Shown: piece after piece, positions 44,291 through 56,772 of the stretch
Numbering within the stretch: position 1 is the first letter of the stretch
Layout of the letters: every line of letters starts with the position of its first letter
Assembly (NCBI GenBank): GCA_018287875.1
Contig: JAGVVL010000018.1
Coordinates: 372,001 to 436,000 of the forward strand
DNA from: Nigrospora sphaerica
Taxonomy: Eukaryota; Ascomycota; Sordariomycetes; Amphisphaeriales; Apiosporaceae
Length of the DNA stretch: 64,000 nt
Direction: 5' to 3'
Notes under the pieces: generated by a model
Told to the model about the DNA's origin: nothing
The model's database searches: none
What the model saw: only the letters and a program-made list of their open reading frames with translations
Position numbers and translations under genes: made by a program

Positions 44291-47200
44291 ATGACAGCGC
44301 TAAGGATCCTACATTGGAACACGCAGAAAAGCAAGAAAGCACAGATCCCGGCAGTCGATGCCATCTCCGAAGAGTACGACATCCTAGCTATCCAAGAGCC
44401 CTAGCGAAACCTACATATGCCGACTACCTATTGCCCAAGATCCTCTCCGTACCACCTCCTATACGCTACCAAGGGAGGTAGAGCATGCATCTATATTAAC
44501 AAGAAGTTCCCCTTAGCACAGTGGACCTACAAGGCGCAGCCAGACAGGTGCTATGTCACGATCCATCTACTAGACGGTCCTATAACCGTCATCTGCGTAT
44601 ACGCACCTCCTCCTGGGTCTATTAGCAGATCAGACCTACCAGTTATCGAAGCCCTCCTTACCAGCCCCCAGCTAGGACGAACAGTCCTCATAGGCGACTT
44701 TAACGTCCACCACCCCGTCTAGGGAGGACATAACGTCCGACCCCATAGGGCAGCCGATAAGCTGCTCCAGCTAGCAGAGCAATGGAGACTCCAGCTAATC
44801 ACCCCCCCGGAGTGCCGACATGGACTCGAAGAGGGTGCGCGGACTCTACAATTGACCTAGCCTGGGCCACGGAGGACCTCCGAGTCGCCTACAACGGATA
44901 CGCCCTGTACGCTGGCTCTGATCACCTCCCACAGGTGATACGCGTAGCTGGAGATCGAAACGACCCCCAGAATAAGCCACGGCGCAGCTGGAAAACAGCT
45001 GACTATAACTAAGCGAAGGCTAAAGCAGCATACCTATTATAACCAGAGTCACTAAAGACACTAGAGGACATCGACAGATACACCGAAACATTAACTAAGG
45101 AGCTGACTAGGATAGCCGACCTAGCTGCCCCCCTTCGCCATCCTAAGGGGAGAGGCAAGGCCTAGTGGAACAACGAAATAAGGGAGGCTATAAATAAAGA
45201 GAGGAAAACCCAGCGGACATGGCTCTCCGATAGGACAGACGAAGCCTGGCGAGCGCTCCGGCAAGCATCCCTCATAAAAAAGAAGGCGATCCGCATAGCA
45301 AAGACAGCGACATAGAGAACCATGCTCCACGAGGCTTCTAGCCAGCCAGCCGGAGTATGGAAAATCGCAAGATAGGCTAGAACCGAAGGAGCCGCGCCAC
45401 CGCTACCACCAGCCGTCCCTACACTACACACTCCACGAGGCGAAGCAACGACCCACAAAGAGAAAATAGAGGCCTTTCGGGAAAGATTTTATCCCCTTCC
45501 TAAGGCCGCGCACACCGGGTTCCGAATAACGCACCGGCTCGCACCGCCTCTCGATATAGACCGGAAGGTGACGGCAGACTAAGTGCAAGAAGTCCTCACT
45601 AAGGCAGGCCAGTGGAAGGCACCTGGACCAGACCAGCTTCTTAATGGATTCTTTAAACGACTAGGAGAACCCCTCTTCTGTGCCTTAGCCTCTCTAGCAG
45701 AGGCATACTGGCGTATAGGATATTACCTAACAGCGTTCCGTAAAGCAGTAACAGTCATCCTTTGGAAACCTGGAAAACAGCCAAACGAGTACCACCAAGC
45801 TAGCGGCTGGAGGCCTATTGCGTTACTTAACACCATAGGGAAGACGATCGAAAGCTTACTAGCGCAACGGCTAGCTAGCTTTGCCGAAGAGAACGGACTC
45901 CTCCCAAACGAACAGATAGGCAACCGGAAAGGCCGCTCCACGGAAACCGCGCTACGGCTGCTCACAGACCTAGTCCGCACAGCCTGGAAGCATGGAGGCG
46001 CTGCGACCCTCCTATCGCTAGATATCTCGGGTGCATTCGACTCCGTTGACCATAACAGACTCCTTGGCAACCTACGAGTGCTCCGAGTACCTATATAGAC
46101 TATTAACTGGATACGCAGCTTCCTTTTTAACCGATCCACCACACTGCTCTTCGACGGCCAGGAATCAGACGAGATCCCGATCCCGGCAGGCGTCCCGCAG
46201 GGCTCACCCTTATCGCCTATCCTCTTCTGCCTCTACATAGCCGGTCTTTATAAGGCCCTCCGTGCTATTCCCGGGATAGCCACTATCGCTTTCGCAGACG
46301 ACACGAACCTCGTAGGCTTCGGCTTAGACCCCGAGCAGACCTGCAAGCAGCTGGAAGCCGCTTATAGGACCTGTAAAGAATGGGCAGTTAGCCACGGCAT
46401 GACCTTCGCAGTCCAGAAATATCACCTAGTCCACTTCTCTCGAAGACGGAAAGGTCCGGACACAAAGATAGCCTTAAAAGGCCACGAAATCGAACCAGAA
46501 GACTCCTGCCGCATCCTCGGGGTCCACGTGGATAGACGCCTCCGCTGGGACACCCATATCCAATCGATCTCCAAGAAGATGACCACGCAAGTCTACGCCC
46601 TAGACCGCATAACAGCTTCGACATGGGGCGCGTCCTTCCAGCGGGCCCGCCAAGTCTACACCGCGGTCGTCAGGACCGCTATAAGCTACGGAGCCTTAGA
46701 ATGGCACCGGCATATATCGAAGAATAGGGCTAAAATGCTTAACAATATCCAGACTGAGTGCCTCCGCAAGGTCACAGGGGCCTTCAAAGCGATAGCAACC
46801 GAGATACTAGAAACAGAAGCCTATATGCCACCTCTAGACATATGGCTTAATAAGAGAGTGGCGGCGTCGGAAGAGAGGCTCCAACAGCCACGTATCGCAT
46901 CACTTATCCAAGCCAGATGTGATAACGCAGCTAGATGGATCCTAACGAGACCGACCCGCCGGCGCAGACCGAAAGGCCCCGACGTCCCTGACCGTAAGGG
47001 ATGGCTAAATAAGTGGCTAGCTAGAGACTCGGCATGCAAGGCCGAAAAGAGAGACTGGCAACAGAGATAGCAGCAGATACAGCAAAACCGAACAGCGCGA
47101 GCCCTGGCAGCAACTAAGATACCGCCAGACAAGCATATCCTCAAGCTCCATAAGGGACTCCATAAGGCCGAGAGCTCCATCCTTGTCTAAGCGAGGACTG

Positions 47201-47480
47201 GCAACATCGGACTAAGAGACTTCCTCTTTAAACGCAGGGTTCCGGGCATCGTCAGCCCATAGTGCGACTGCGGTCAAGGCAGGGAAACCGTCTGTTATAT
47301 CCTCGTCTTCTGTCCACAGGAAAGAGAAAGACGAGAGCGCCTAATCTAGGCCTTAGGAGAACCGATAGACACGGACAGGATACTCGACTCCCCAGGGAAA
47401 GCAGGGATTATCGCGAGATAGCTACTCCGTTTAGGCAGGCTAGGCATGTTCCAGCTTGCAAATCAGCTCATTAGCTAAGA
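44291..47480 (+). pseudogene. Family 1 LINE ORF2 (endonuclease and reverse transcriptase), copy 2
   Basis: It starts MTALRILHWNTQKSKKAQIP. The endonuclease has IGDFNVHHPV (near 44690-44720) and GSDHLPQVIRV; a frame change occurs at the C7 run near 44803. The reverse transcriptase has APGPDQL, LSLDISGAFDSVDHNRL, GVPQGSPLSPILF and an intact catalytic FADDTNL (about 46290-46310). A long open piece at 46399-47070 covers the thumb region (ILGVHVDRRLRWDTHI). The C-terminal end has a CDCGQGRETV...C cluster. No RNase H was seen. About ten stops remain, so it cannot be translated in full. Confidence 0.9.
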
Positions 47481-47649
47481 AGCGGGCACGATGAGCCCGA
47501 TCTTGGTATGGCAGGTCAAATAGCAGGAGGAAGCGGAGCGACGCAGAGGAACCCAGGTTTTTCACCCGGCCGGACGGCAGCCCGGAACGGTTTTCCTGGG
47601 CTTAGACACGCAGGGGGTCCTCATGGCCTAGAAAGGTCGCTAGGCGTAA

Positions 47650-47674
47650 GAATAATAATAATAATAATAATAAT
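47650..47674 (+). repeat. (AAT)n tail of LINE copy 2
   Basis: Eight AAT units between the end of the LINE and its right target duplication. Copy 3 has the same tail at about 63649-63666, which identifies it as the family's 3' end. Confidence 0.85.
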
Positions 47675-47691
47675 ACTAGATTAGGCCCAGT

Positions 47692-48690
47692 CTACCGCGT
47701 ACTACGTAGGACCCCTACTGAAAAAGGTCCTGCACGTCCAGTTCCGACCCAGGATGGTCTCCACACATAAAAAGGGAACGGTAACTTGATTCTACCCTGA
47801 CGGATGTCGTCGGAAGCTAGCCACGAACTCAAGCGTGTATCCTCCAGAACAGAGGGCTGCCTGTAGAGGCGCGCCCGCAAAATCTGCCTGACTACGTCGA
47901 CCGGGTCCTTCACCAAAATGTACCTGACTTCAGAAGACTTAGGAAACCTCTTCAGTTCATAGGGACGGTGGAGGTGACCGGGCTCCATCCAAGGCTCGCT
48001 GCGTCCAAAACCCTCCCCGCCTGCCAAGAGGACGCGCGTTACCTGGGATGCCACTCGCTCGACGTATTCGGGCTCGGGGAATGCGGGCGTGAGCAGGTAG
48101 TCCACTTTGCCGGCTCTGGTACTTTCATCCTCGTATTCATCCTCATCGTCCTCGGTGTAGAGAGCTTTATAGTATTGCGTCCCGTAGAGCTGTATGAAAC
48201 TTCGAGACGGGGATACGAATGTGTCGTGCTGCGGGTTCAGGTACAACGCAGCACCACTTGAGGCCTCGGTCACGCTTTCGGACTGCTGACCAAGTCCCTG
48301 GAATGCCATGAGTGCCACGCCGACGCGCCTTGACTGGATGCAGGACGCGATAGCCTCGTAACTCGGATTAAGAGGGCCTCGCCTCCTGCTATGTTCGCCA
48401 TTGCTGCTGCCCTGGTCAGGTTCAGCGAGTTGCAGACTGAGGGTTTTGTACAGCGGGCAAACGGGCAGTCGAAGGGAGTAAAAGGCGAGGGCGCACTGCC
48501 GGCTCTCGACCGAAACGGAGAGGAGGGGGGAGACGAGTCCGGCGTGTGGCAAGATGTGAGTACCTGGGTTGGGCGCGTCGGGAAAATAGGTGACGATCAG
48601 GCGTGTATCCGACTCGTTCGCCAGGGCCTGCTCCCAAACTTGAATACGGATCTCACTGGGAAATGAAGAGAATGACGGTTCACAAGACAT
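47692..48690 (-). CDS. 2EXR-domain protein
   Basis: 332 residues, no intron. The N-terminal FSSFPSEIRIQVWEQALANES followed by SPLLSVSVESRQCALAFY is the 2EXR domain, a large family of filamentous-ascomycete proteins of unknown biochemical role with an F-box-like start. Residues 100-250 are variable, with an acidic loop (EDDEDEYEDES). The C-terminal third has LKRFPKSSEVRYILVKDPVD and a Trp-containing PFYVWRPSWVG. The stop is only 5 bp from the right duplication of LINE copy 2, so the LINE lies in what would be the 3' UTR and could affect transcript ends. Coding sequence is clean and shows no RIP-type stops. Confidence 0.82.
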   Translation of the reverse strand: MSCEPSFSSFPSEIRIQVWEQALANESDTRLIVTYFPDAPNPGTHILPHAGLVSPLLSVSVESRQCALAFYSLRLPVCPLYKTLSLQLAEPDQGSSNGEHSRRRGPLNPSYEAIASCIQSRRVGVALMAFQGLGQQSESVTEASSGAALYLNPQHDTFVSPSRSFIQLYGTQYYKALYTEDDEDEYEDESTRAGKVDYLLTPAFPEPEYVERVASQVTRVLLAGGEGFGRSEPWMEPGHLHRPYELKRFPKSSEVRYILVKDPVDVVRQILRARLYRQPSVLEDTRLSSWLASDDIRQGRIKLPFPFYVWRPSWVGTGRAGPFSVGVLRSTR

Positions 48691-49568
48691 GGCTCCTAGC
48701 TTTTGCTGTGTTCTCGGTAAAAGGGTAGCGTGTAGCGAGTTTCTAGAAACTGGATGACAGCTTCAATAAGTACAGAAGAGGGGATGTGGAGCCATCGCGG
48801 TTTTAAGGTAGTCTTCGAAGAGGCCACCTACTGTGTACATATGAGTGGATTTAAAGTGGACCCTGACAAGCTCGTCGTAGTCGGCCCCCAGCAATCTAAA
48901 ACAGTTAAGAAGTTGAAATACTGGGCCCAACGAATGATGGGCCAGAGTTGCAAAACTGTTTCCAGTCGGCTTGGTTTGGTGCTAAAGTTATGTCTGCACC
49001 CACTGGCGCTCAGCGAACACTTTTAGGGTCTCTCGTCCCTAGTTTTCGCTGCATTGCTCTTCGGCTGTGGGACGAGTAATGGTTAGGGCCAAAGCGTCTC
49101 GATTCGTATGTCCCCCGCTGCATGCGAAAGGATTCGAGCACCGCCACGGGGCTTAAACCAAGCCCTTGCTTGGCAGCTGAAAATGAACACTAGCTTGGCG
49201 GCCGCTTAAGGAAAAGCCCAAGAAGCTGTGATGCCAGTCATTCGCCACAGCCGGGCCTTTCAACGCGGCACAGCCACACACCTGACAGTGAATACTGTGC
49301 AGAGGTACATATGGCCTTGATGGTAAGTTGCCGATGCTAGAAGTACCTCGCTTTGGACAGGTCCAGTGCCAGTATAAGACTACGTGACCAGCGTCAGACT
49401 CCGCAAGAGGCTGTGAGCTTTAGGCTAAGCTGCATTAGGACAGAGGAAGTCTCTCAAGTGCAGCACTCACCTTATAAAGCTTTCGGTCGCAAGGACATTG
49501 CAAGTCGTTTGTCACTCATCCGCTCTAGTTCCAAACAGCCACCTCTCTTATTCCGAGCACGAAGCGAC
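48691..49568. other. Intergenic, no supported gene
   Basis: The frame 48754-49026 has no recognised motif. The end of this stretch is the 5' region of the tubby-like gene, whose frame is open upstream of the chosen ATG. Confidence 0.4.
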
Positions 49569-50174
49569 ATGGCTCCCGCTTACACGTTTGTCGGCCCCGA
49601 CCGCAACGGCATTGTCTATCTTAAACAATCGAAAAAAGAGAGTATCCCAGCTTTTCTAGTTTCGAAATACGGCCGCAAAAAACCCCAAGTGCTCATTCAC
49701 CGCGTCTTACCAAATGATCAGCGGTTTCCCTACGCAGCCGCTAAATACTCGTCTATGAATGGATCTGTCGTCGTTGATATAGGCGGCAGGCAGACGAAGC
49801 TGAAGCACCCCTTTGGTGGCATCAGGACCACCAAGGAGTTTCCCTCACCCATCGACGGCGAAAAGCTTAAGTGGAAGAACGGGTTTTGGGGAAACAAGCA
49901 AACCTTGTACGACAGCAAGCGAAAAAACAAAATCGCTCGCATTTATCACAAAAGCTCCGCGGATGGTGGCCTACCCAAGATGGAAATATACGTCACGGCC
50001 GAGTCGGTCACGATCGACAATCTGCTCATCATCGGTATGGTCATGTACCGCCAGGCCCAGAAGGACGACCGCGATATGGCTGTAGCATCTGATATCTCGA
50101 CGACTGTACTTGAGGTAGTGGGTGCTGTGAATATCGGAGGTGGCGAGGGTGGTTGCGGCGGGGGTGCGACATGA
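49569..50174 (+). CDS. Tubby-C-terminal-like (DUF6593/LURP-type) protein
   Basis: 201 residues from MAPAYTFVGPDRNGIVYLK. The frame is open 72 codons further upstream, but that part is unlike protein and this ATG lies in a better context. The layout is a run of beta strands with FPSPIDGEKLKWKNGFW in the middle and IARIYHKSS before a hydrophobic C-terminal helix (TIDNLLIIGMVMYRQAQKDD). This resembles the fungal DUF6593 family, with the tubby/LURP fold of a beta barrel around one helix. The biochemical role is unknown. A Gly-rich end (GGGEGGCGGGAT) follows. No signal peptide. There is no intron. Confidence 0.6.
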   Translation: MAPAYTFVGPDRNGIVYLKQSKKESIPAFLVSKYGRKKPQVLIHRVLPNDQRFPYAAAKYSSMNGSVVVDIGGRQTKLKHPFGGIRTTKEFPSPIDGEKLKWKNGFWGNKQTLYDSKRKNKIARIYHKSSADGGLPKMEIYVTAESVTIDNLLIIGMVMYRQAQKDDRDMAVASDISTTVLEVVGAVNIGGGEGGCGGGAT

Positions 50175-50919
50175 TATGGTGTTACCGTGTAATGATAATC
50201 GACACGAGTACGTAAAGATGGGTTTATAAAGGAGATCTTTGCATACCCCCAGCCTCCACACCACGCTGCCTATAGCTACAGGCATAATGCACTGAGGGTA
50301 CTTTAACGCATGGCCATGTGCAAATATAGCCCACTAGACTGCTTCTTCCATCTGAAATACTGGGGAAAGGCTAGCACTTGAAGCTAACACCGAACGTGAA
50401 CCCGTACGTCCTGGTGCATATTGACCTTGTCCATGAAGCGCGTGACGTCACACTTTCCCGCAATTTTCGTGCCATTAAATGATGGCTTCCATGTCTTTGA
50501 CGACGGGGCGCGAGTTCATGACGCGTGCGATGCTCCACGGGCCACCGGTAGCTCGACCCACGCATGACTACATTAAGATTTGCTACCGGATCCATGTCAA
50601 AAGGTGCCTCCGGCTTTAGACGTAGCCATCTAGTACTTTCGTAATAGATAATCGGGGAGCAGTTAAGTCTGAGCTGAATGGTACCGTTGCCTCGGAAATC
50701 TCAGCCGAAGATGCTAAAACATAAACCGCAGGGGCCAAATCGATAAGGTCTTGAATGTCAAGGCCCTCGGATAGAACTCGACGGGTTCCGGAAACTCCCG
50801 GGCCACGAGGAAGATCACATTACTCGGGGCGTGCTATCATTTATATTGCAGATGCCTTACGATGATCGGGCCGAAACCTGGGGCTTTCGGATGTGTGCAT
50901 CTCGAGAATACTGTACAAT
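50175..50919. other. Intergenic, no supported gene
   Basis: No frame or repeat stands out. The right boundary is the target duplication of LINE copy 3. Confidence 0.4.
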
Positions 50920-51050
50920 AGGCAGGCCCAGGCTGACAAAAAAAAAAAACCTTTCGAAACTGATCCCACACGGCGATAACTCTACAACCACGACTGTATA
51001 AGCCACCGGATAGCCCGGAAACTGTTCCTAGGGCTACATTTAGCCTAGAA

Positions 51051-51662
51051 ATGGTTGATTCATCACCCTCGGGGCAAAGCGCGGGTGGTGGGAGCCGCCA
51101 ACGGCCCGCCCCACCGCCCGAGCCGACGCCTCCGGACTCGCGAACGCCATCGCCAAGCAGCAATGCGACACCGGGACGCAGTCCAGAAGCCATTCGCAGC
51201 ACCGTCAACAGCCTCAGACGCTTCCTAGCTGGCGATTCCGACGTTGCGACCTTGGTCGCAGCCGTACAGGCCGCCATCCCAGTCCTAGAGGAGGCAGCCA
51301 AGGAACCCGACAGCCAGTCTAACATCGAAGAGCGTATCAGCGCTATCGAGAACACGCTACAAGCTATCCATAAGGATATTAAAGCTCCTAAGATATACGC
51401 TGCTGCCGCTACTACCCCTACCGCCGCTCCGGCGCCCAGGGCCCCCCAGGTAGCTAAGACACTGCCTCCTCGACACGAGCGGGAGGTCACGGTTAAGGCC
51501 GCGGGAACTGAAGGACGCACCTACGAAGAGATCGTGCGGAAAGTCAACGCAGCGGTAGGTAGAGAAGCAGCAGTAGCTACACGGAAGCTTCCTAGCGGAG
51601 ACTACGCTATCACCTGCAAGACAGCGGAGGAGAAATGCATACTGGAAACGGACCGGACCTAG
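51051..51662 (+). pseudogene. Family 1 LINE ORF1, copy 3
   Basis: 203 residues, MVDSSPSGQSAGGG to ILETDRT, collinear with 2640-3251 of copy 1. Proline-rich start, a helical middle (VAAVQAAIPVLEEAAKE, ERISAIENTLQAIHKDI) suited to trimer formation, then TYEEIVRKVNAAVG. Downstream, in broken frames to about 52240, there is a cysteine-poor remnant of the zinc-knuckle part. The frame closes with a TAG where copy 1 also has one. Confidence 0.75.
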
Positions 51663-52405
51663 ACCGCAGAAGCCTTCGGTAAGAACGCCTTAATCCAGAA
51701 GAGAAAGATTCTAGTAGTGGCCTATAGCATTAACAAAGAAGCTGTAAAGGCAAACTAAGTGCAGCTCACAACCTAACTCCGAAACTAGCCTGGAGGCCCT
51801 CTCGAAGTGCTGGAGGCGAAGCTTCCTCGCAGCGCTAAGACTACCTTTGAGAAGGTCACGGCCTTATATATTGCTGTGGCCACAGTCTAGTAAGCAGAGC
51901 AGCTATACCGAGACGGCCTTATCTGGCAGTACAGCTACTATCTATGCGAGCCTTTTACCAAAGGAGCGCAGCTTAAGCAGTGCTACCGCTGCTTCTAATA
52001 TAGACACATTAGCCGTGTCTGCCGATACGTACCGAGATGCGGCCTACGCTCCTCAACTAAGCACGACGACAAGAGCTGCCCAGTATCGAGCAACCGGGAA
52101 GGATACTGCTACCCAGTATACCGAGGACCACACACAGCATAGTCTAAGGAGTGCCCAATCCGCCAGGAACAGGTCCAGATTGCTAAGGCAGCCTATATCA
52201 CGAGACTCAAGGGATTCGCACTGCCAATATAGGAGCCTCCGAAGCTAACAACCGAGGACTGGCAGACAGTGCAGCCGCGAAAGCGACGAGCAACTAGTTG
52301 CCGCACTAGAAGCACTAGCAGAGCCCGCAGCAGAACCCACGAAGCAGCAGACGACATGGATATCGAAAAACCGGAGCCGACATAGGATAGCATCCACGCC
52401 CGTCT

Positions 52406-54746
52406 ATGACAGAGCTTCGAATCCTACATTGGAACACGCATATACGAAAACCAACGCAGACGCCAGTGGTAGACGCCATCAACGAGGAATACGACGTACT
52501 CGCTATATAAGAACCGTGGCAAAACCCTCACGCTCCAACCACCTACTGTCTAAGATTATCTCTATATTACCTGCTCTACACTCCCGAGGGGGGCAGAGCT
52601 TGTATCTACATAAACAAAAGATACCCACTAGCGCAGTGGACATACAAGGCGTAGCTATATACTTGCCGCATTACGATCCAACTATTAGACGGCCCTATAA
52701 ATATCATCTACGTTTACTCTCCCCCACTAGGATCTATCAGTAGACTAGACATGCCAGTTATCGAAGCCCTCTAAGCCGAGCCCTAGCCGAGACAAACAGT
52801 CTTAGTAGGCGACTTCAATGTCCACTATCCAGTTTGGGGCGGTTATAATGTCCGACCTTATAAGGCAGCCGATAAGCTACTCCAGCTAGCAGAATCCTGG
52901 AACCTCCAGCTGATCACCCCTCCTGGAACGCCAATATGGACCCGAAAAGGAAGCGCGGACTCTACAATCGACCTAGCCTAGATTATAGACGACCTCCAAG
53001 CTGTATACGACGGATACGCCCCGTACTCTGGGTCCGATCACCTCCCCCAGGTGATACGTGTAGCCGGACCTCGAAGCGACCCTCAGGACAGACTACGGCG
53101 CAGCTGGAAAACAGCCGACTATAACCAAGCGAAGGCAGAGGCGACACACCTACCACAGCCAGGTCTACTTAAGTCACCAGAAGAGATCGACAGATACGCC
53201 GAAATGTTAACTAAAGAGCTTATCTGGATAGCCGACCTAGTTGCCCCCCTCCACCAGTCTAATGGGAGAGGCAAGGCCTGGTGGAACCGAGATATAAAAG
53301 AAGTCATAGAGAAGGAAAGAAGGGCTTAACGGACATGGCTCTCAGACAGGACGGACTCAGCCTAGAGAGCCCTCCGGTAAGCATCACTCTTAAAGAAGAA
53401 AGCGATCCGCAAAGCAAAAACAGCGGCGTGGAGAAACATGCTACACGAGGCTTCTAGTTAGCTAACTGGTGTCTGGAATATCGCGAGATAGGCCAGAACC
53501 GAAGGGGCCGCACCGCCGCTACCGCCAGCCGTCCCCACGCTCCATACACCGCGGGGCGAAGCAACGACGCACGAGGAGAAAACAGAGGCCTTTCGAGAGA
53601 GGTTTTATCCCCTCCCTAAGGCCACGTATACAGGCTTCCGAACAACAAATCGACTTGCACCGCCTCTCGACATCGACAGCGAGGTGACAGCGGAGCAGGT
53701 CCAAGACGTCCTAAGCAAGGCAGGCCAGTGGAAAGCACCTGGACCAGACTAGCTTCCGAACGGATTCCTTAAGCGACTAGGAAAGCCCCTTTTCGAAGCC
53801 CTGGCCTCCCTAGCGGAAGCATACTGGCGTATAGGATACTATCTAAAAGCGTTCCGCAAAGCAGTGACCGTTATCCTCCGGAAACCAGGAAAGTAACCAA
53901 GCGAATACCACCAAGCTGGCGGATAGAGACCTATCGCCCTGCTTAACACCATGGGGAAGGTGATTGAGAGCCTGCTAGCCCAACAGCTAGCCAGCTTTTC
54001 CGAAGAGAACGGGCTGCTCCTAGACGAACAGATAGGCAACTGGAAGGGACGCTCCATAGAAACTGCTTTACAGTTATTAACGGACCTAGTCCGCATAGCC
54101 TGGAAGCATGGAGGCACCGCAACCCTCCTCTCGCTGGATATCTCGGGGGCTTTTGACTCCGTCGACTATGGAAAGCTCCTTGCTAACCTACGAGCGTTAA
54201 GGGTCCCTATATGGACCATTAACTGGATTCGAAGCTTCTTATTTAACCGATTAACAACAATGCTTTTCGATAGCCAGGAATCGGACGAGATCCCGATCCC
54301 AGCTGGCGTTCCACAAGGCTCGCCCCTGTCGCCTATTCTCTTCTGCCTCTACACAGCCGGTCTCTACAAAGCTCTCCGCGCTGTCCCAAGGATAGCTGCC
54401 ATAGCCTTCGCAGACAATACGAACCTCCTCGGTTTCGGCTTAGACCCAGAATAAACTTGCGAGCGGCTGGAAGCCGCCTATAAGGTCTGCAAAGACTGGG
54501 CTACTAGCCACGGCATGACTTTCGCAGTTAAGAAATACCATCTAGTCCACTTCACTCGAAATAGAAAGAGTTTAGATACTAGGGTCACCTTAGAAGGCCA
54601 CGAAATTCAGCCGGAGGACTCGTGTCGCGTGCTCGGCGTCTAGATAGACCGACGGTTACACTGGGACACCCATATCCAGTCGATCTCCAAGAAGATGGCC
54701 ACACAGGTCTATGCCTTAGACCGGATAGCCGGCTCGATATGGGGCG
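52406..54746 (+). pseudogene. Family 1 LINE ORF2, copy 3, 5' part
   Basis: It starts MTELRILHWNT; the endonuclease (VGDFNVHYPVWGG, GSDHLPQVIRV) and reverse transcriptase (LSLDISGAFDSVDYGKL, GVPQGSPLSPILF) are recognisable. The catalytic motif reads FADNTNL instead of FADDTNL as in copy 2, so one metal-binding Asp is lost by a G-to-A type change. Many TAG/TAA stops. It ends at the Gypsy insertion; the remainder is at 62615-63640. Confidence 0.88.
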
Positions 54747-54911
54747 TGTCACGGTTCAAGGAACGAAGGATCTGTTGATGACCCAAAGGTTCTATTGAGA
54801 TGCGAAAACTACAGGTGAAGAGGAAAAGAAGAGGAGGAACAGGCTCCTCTCAGTCACTGTTTGGCAGGAATATATCCAGCCAACGGCGGTACGTACCGCC
54901 AGGCAGCGGTA

Positions 54912-56772
54912 AGTTCGAGGACCCCCATTCGGGCCCCCCCCACTTTCGGGCCCCCCAAAAATCAGCCAGCGAAAACCAGCCCTATCAATAGAACTTCAAA
55001 TATAGCCTTAATTAATGATAACTCTAATACACGAACCAGCCTCACTTAGGCTTTCGCTGTCACTCTCTTCATCTAGACCACTTTCGGCTTCTCCGACCGC
55101 CAATTGAGCCCGGTGGATGTCTTCGATATTCGCGAACTTCGAATTGGGGCTTAAATCCACCTTCTTCCTTTTCCTTGGTCTGATAGTGTCAATCCTAGCT
55201 TCGAGAGCTTGAATTTGCCTTTGAGCAGTAGCTGATTGGACGTTCTTCTCATCAAAGGCCTTTTGGATCTTCCGGAAGAGTAGTCGTTATGTGGTTGAGT
55301 GTTTAGCTAGCTGGTTCGAAAGCTGTACTTGGTCCTTAAAGTCCGACGTCTTCTTTGGAGTCGACCAAACCACTGTAGAAGTATGGGATGTCTTTTGAGG
55401 TGTTGAGAACTCTCTATTTAAGTAGGATCTCTTCGAATTTGTCGTATCGGGTGTTAATTGTTGTGCATTTTGAATTAAATTCCGACTAAGAAGCGGTTTA
55501 GCTATATTAACCGGCCAGAGACCGGCGGCTTTCCACCCATTCCGGATATTCTGACCGGTAAGGCCGGCTAAGCGAGCCTTCTTATAGCAGGCAAGAAAAT
55601 TCCGCTTGCCAACTATCGTCGAGTCTGTTAACTGAGTTAGAAATCCGAGCTCTTTCCGGTACGCCGATTTTAAAGAACTGAAAATGGCTAAATCGAGAGG
55701 TTGGAGGACGTGAGAGGTATACGGGGGCAAGAAAAGAAGATATATCCGATACGAGAAGCATTGGAACATAAAATCAGTCGTTGTATGGCTGCCATGGCCG
55801 TCCATCACGAGTAGGCGGTACTCGGAAGGGTCCTCGGGGGCGGTATTCGGGATAAAGACCTTCTCGAGCTACTCGAGCGCTGTTTAGTCTGTAATCCATC
55901 CGTTTTCGGTTGCAGTGAACTGCCAGCCTCCGAATTGGCTTAAATCGAGCGGGAACCATTGCTGCTAAACTGTCTTGCCCTTAAAAATGACTAATAGGGG
56001 CAGGGCATGGCCTTAGGCGGAGATGCATTCGATAAAGGACGTCCAGACACGAGAACCAGGCTGCTTCTTTCGGACTGAGCGCTTTTCCGAACCTCCAAGT
56101 ACTAGACCGTTAGATCCAGCACCTTCTAGGAGCCCTGCTTCATCCATATTGTAGCGGTTAGCCGGCTTCACCCTCTGGATCTCCGGTAACTGAAGATACC
56201 GGAACCATAGTCGAGTTACCTCGACTGAGGCGCCATTAACACGCTGTGAGTCGATGGACCGGCTCTTATGGACCTGTATAGCTGGGTTCCTGCGTAGGAA
56301 GGCCTGCAGCCACCTCTTTCCGAGTGGCTCGCTGTCACCCTGAGCCCGGAGGATACGTTCGGCGAACTCCTTCACTTGGGCGTGCGAAGGTGGAAGCCCT
56401 AGGGCAGCTTGGGTAAGGATCCAGGTCGTAAGCAACTCTTCCTAGACTGGTCTGAGCCTCTGTTGGTATGCGAACGCATCTGACCTGCTTTGTTGGCCTC
56501 GAAGTCTGTTTTGTAGTGTTGATTTCGGTATGCCGTATTCTCGCGTAGTCTGCTTAATTCCGTGCCCACTCGTAACGGAGCTAAGGGCCCTTTGCATATC
56601 TTCTTTGGAATACTGTTTCATATTAGCTATAACTGTTATAATATGAGTTTATAGAAAGATTGGACGCCAATTGAGTTCAGAAATAGAAAGAACGTCCGAA
56701 AGGCCGAAAATTCGGTGGCTGGTTTTTAGGGGGCCCGAAAGTGGGGGGGGCCCGAATGGGGGTCCTCGAACT
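54912..56772 (-). mobile_element. Fot1/Pogo-type DNA transposon, family C, nested in the LTR
   Basis: Inverted ends agttcgaggacccccattcg (54912) and the complement ending at 56772, continuing through gggcccccc and cactttcgg blocks for about 48 bp. TA at 54910-54911 and 56773-56774, confirmed by the empty site in the other LTR. Length 1861 bp. It is the youngest layer of a three-level nest. Confidence 0.96.
55008..56621 (-). pseudogene. Fot1/Pogo transposase, family C, with about six stops
   Basis: About 538 codons in one frame without a frameshift: MKQYSKEDMQRALSSVTSGH, helix-turn-helix GIKQTTREYGIPKSTLQNRL, CENP-B-type helices (56013-56435) with RVNGASVEVTRLWF, then the DDE domain with RYNMDEAGLLEG, LLVMDGHGSHTT and LQPLDLAIFSSLK. 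The three acids are kept. The tail has a coiled coil and RPRKRKKVDLSPNSKFANIED. Stops such as those after LRPV, ISA and KTV stand at expected Gln or Trp codons. Only point changes separate it from an open frame, so this copy decayed recently. Confidence 0.92.

Larger units (their letters stand above)
44120..47674 (+). mobile_element. Family 1 LINE, copy 2, 5'-truncated
   Basis: Target duplications actagattaggc lie at 44108-44119 and 47675-47686. The element starts inside the end of ORF1 (where copy 3 has position 52249) and runs to an (AAT)n tail. 5' truncation with a duplication of this size is the usual result of target-primed reverse transcription. It has far fewer stops than copies 1 and 3, so it is probably the youngest of the three. 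Confidence 0.95.
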
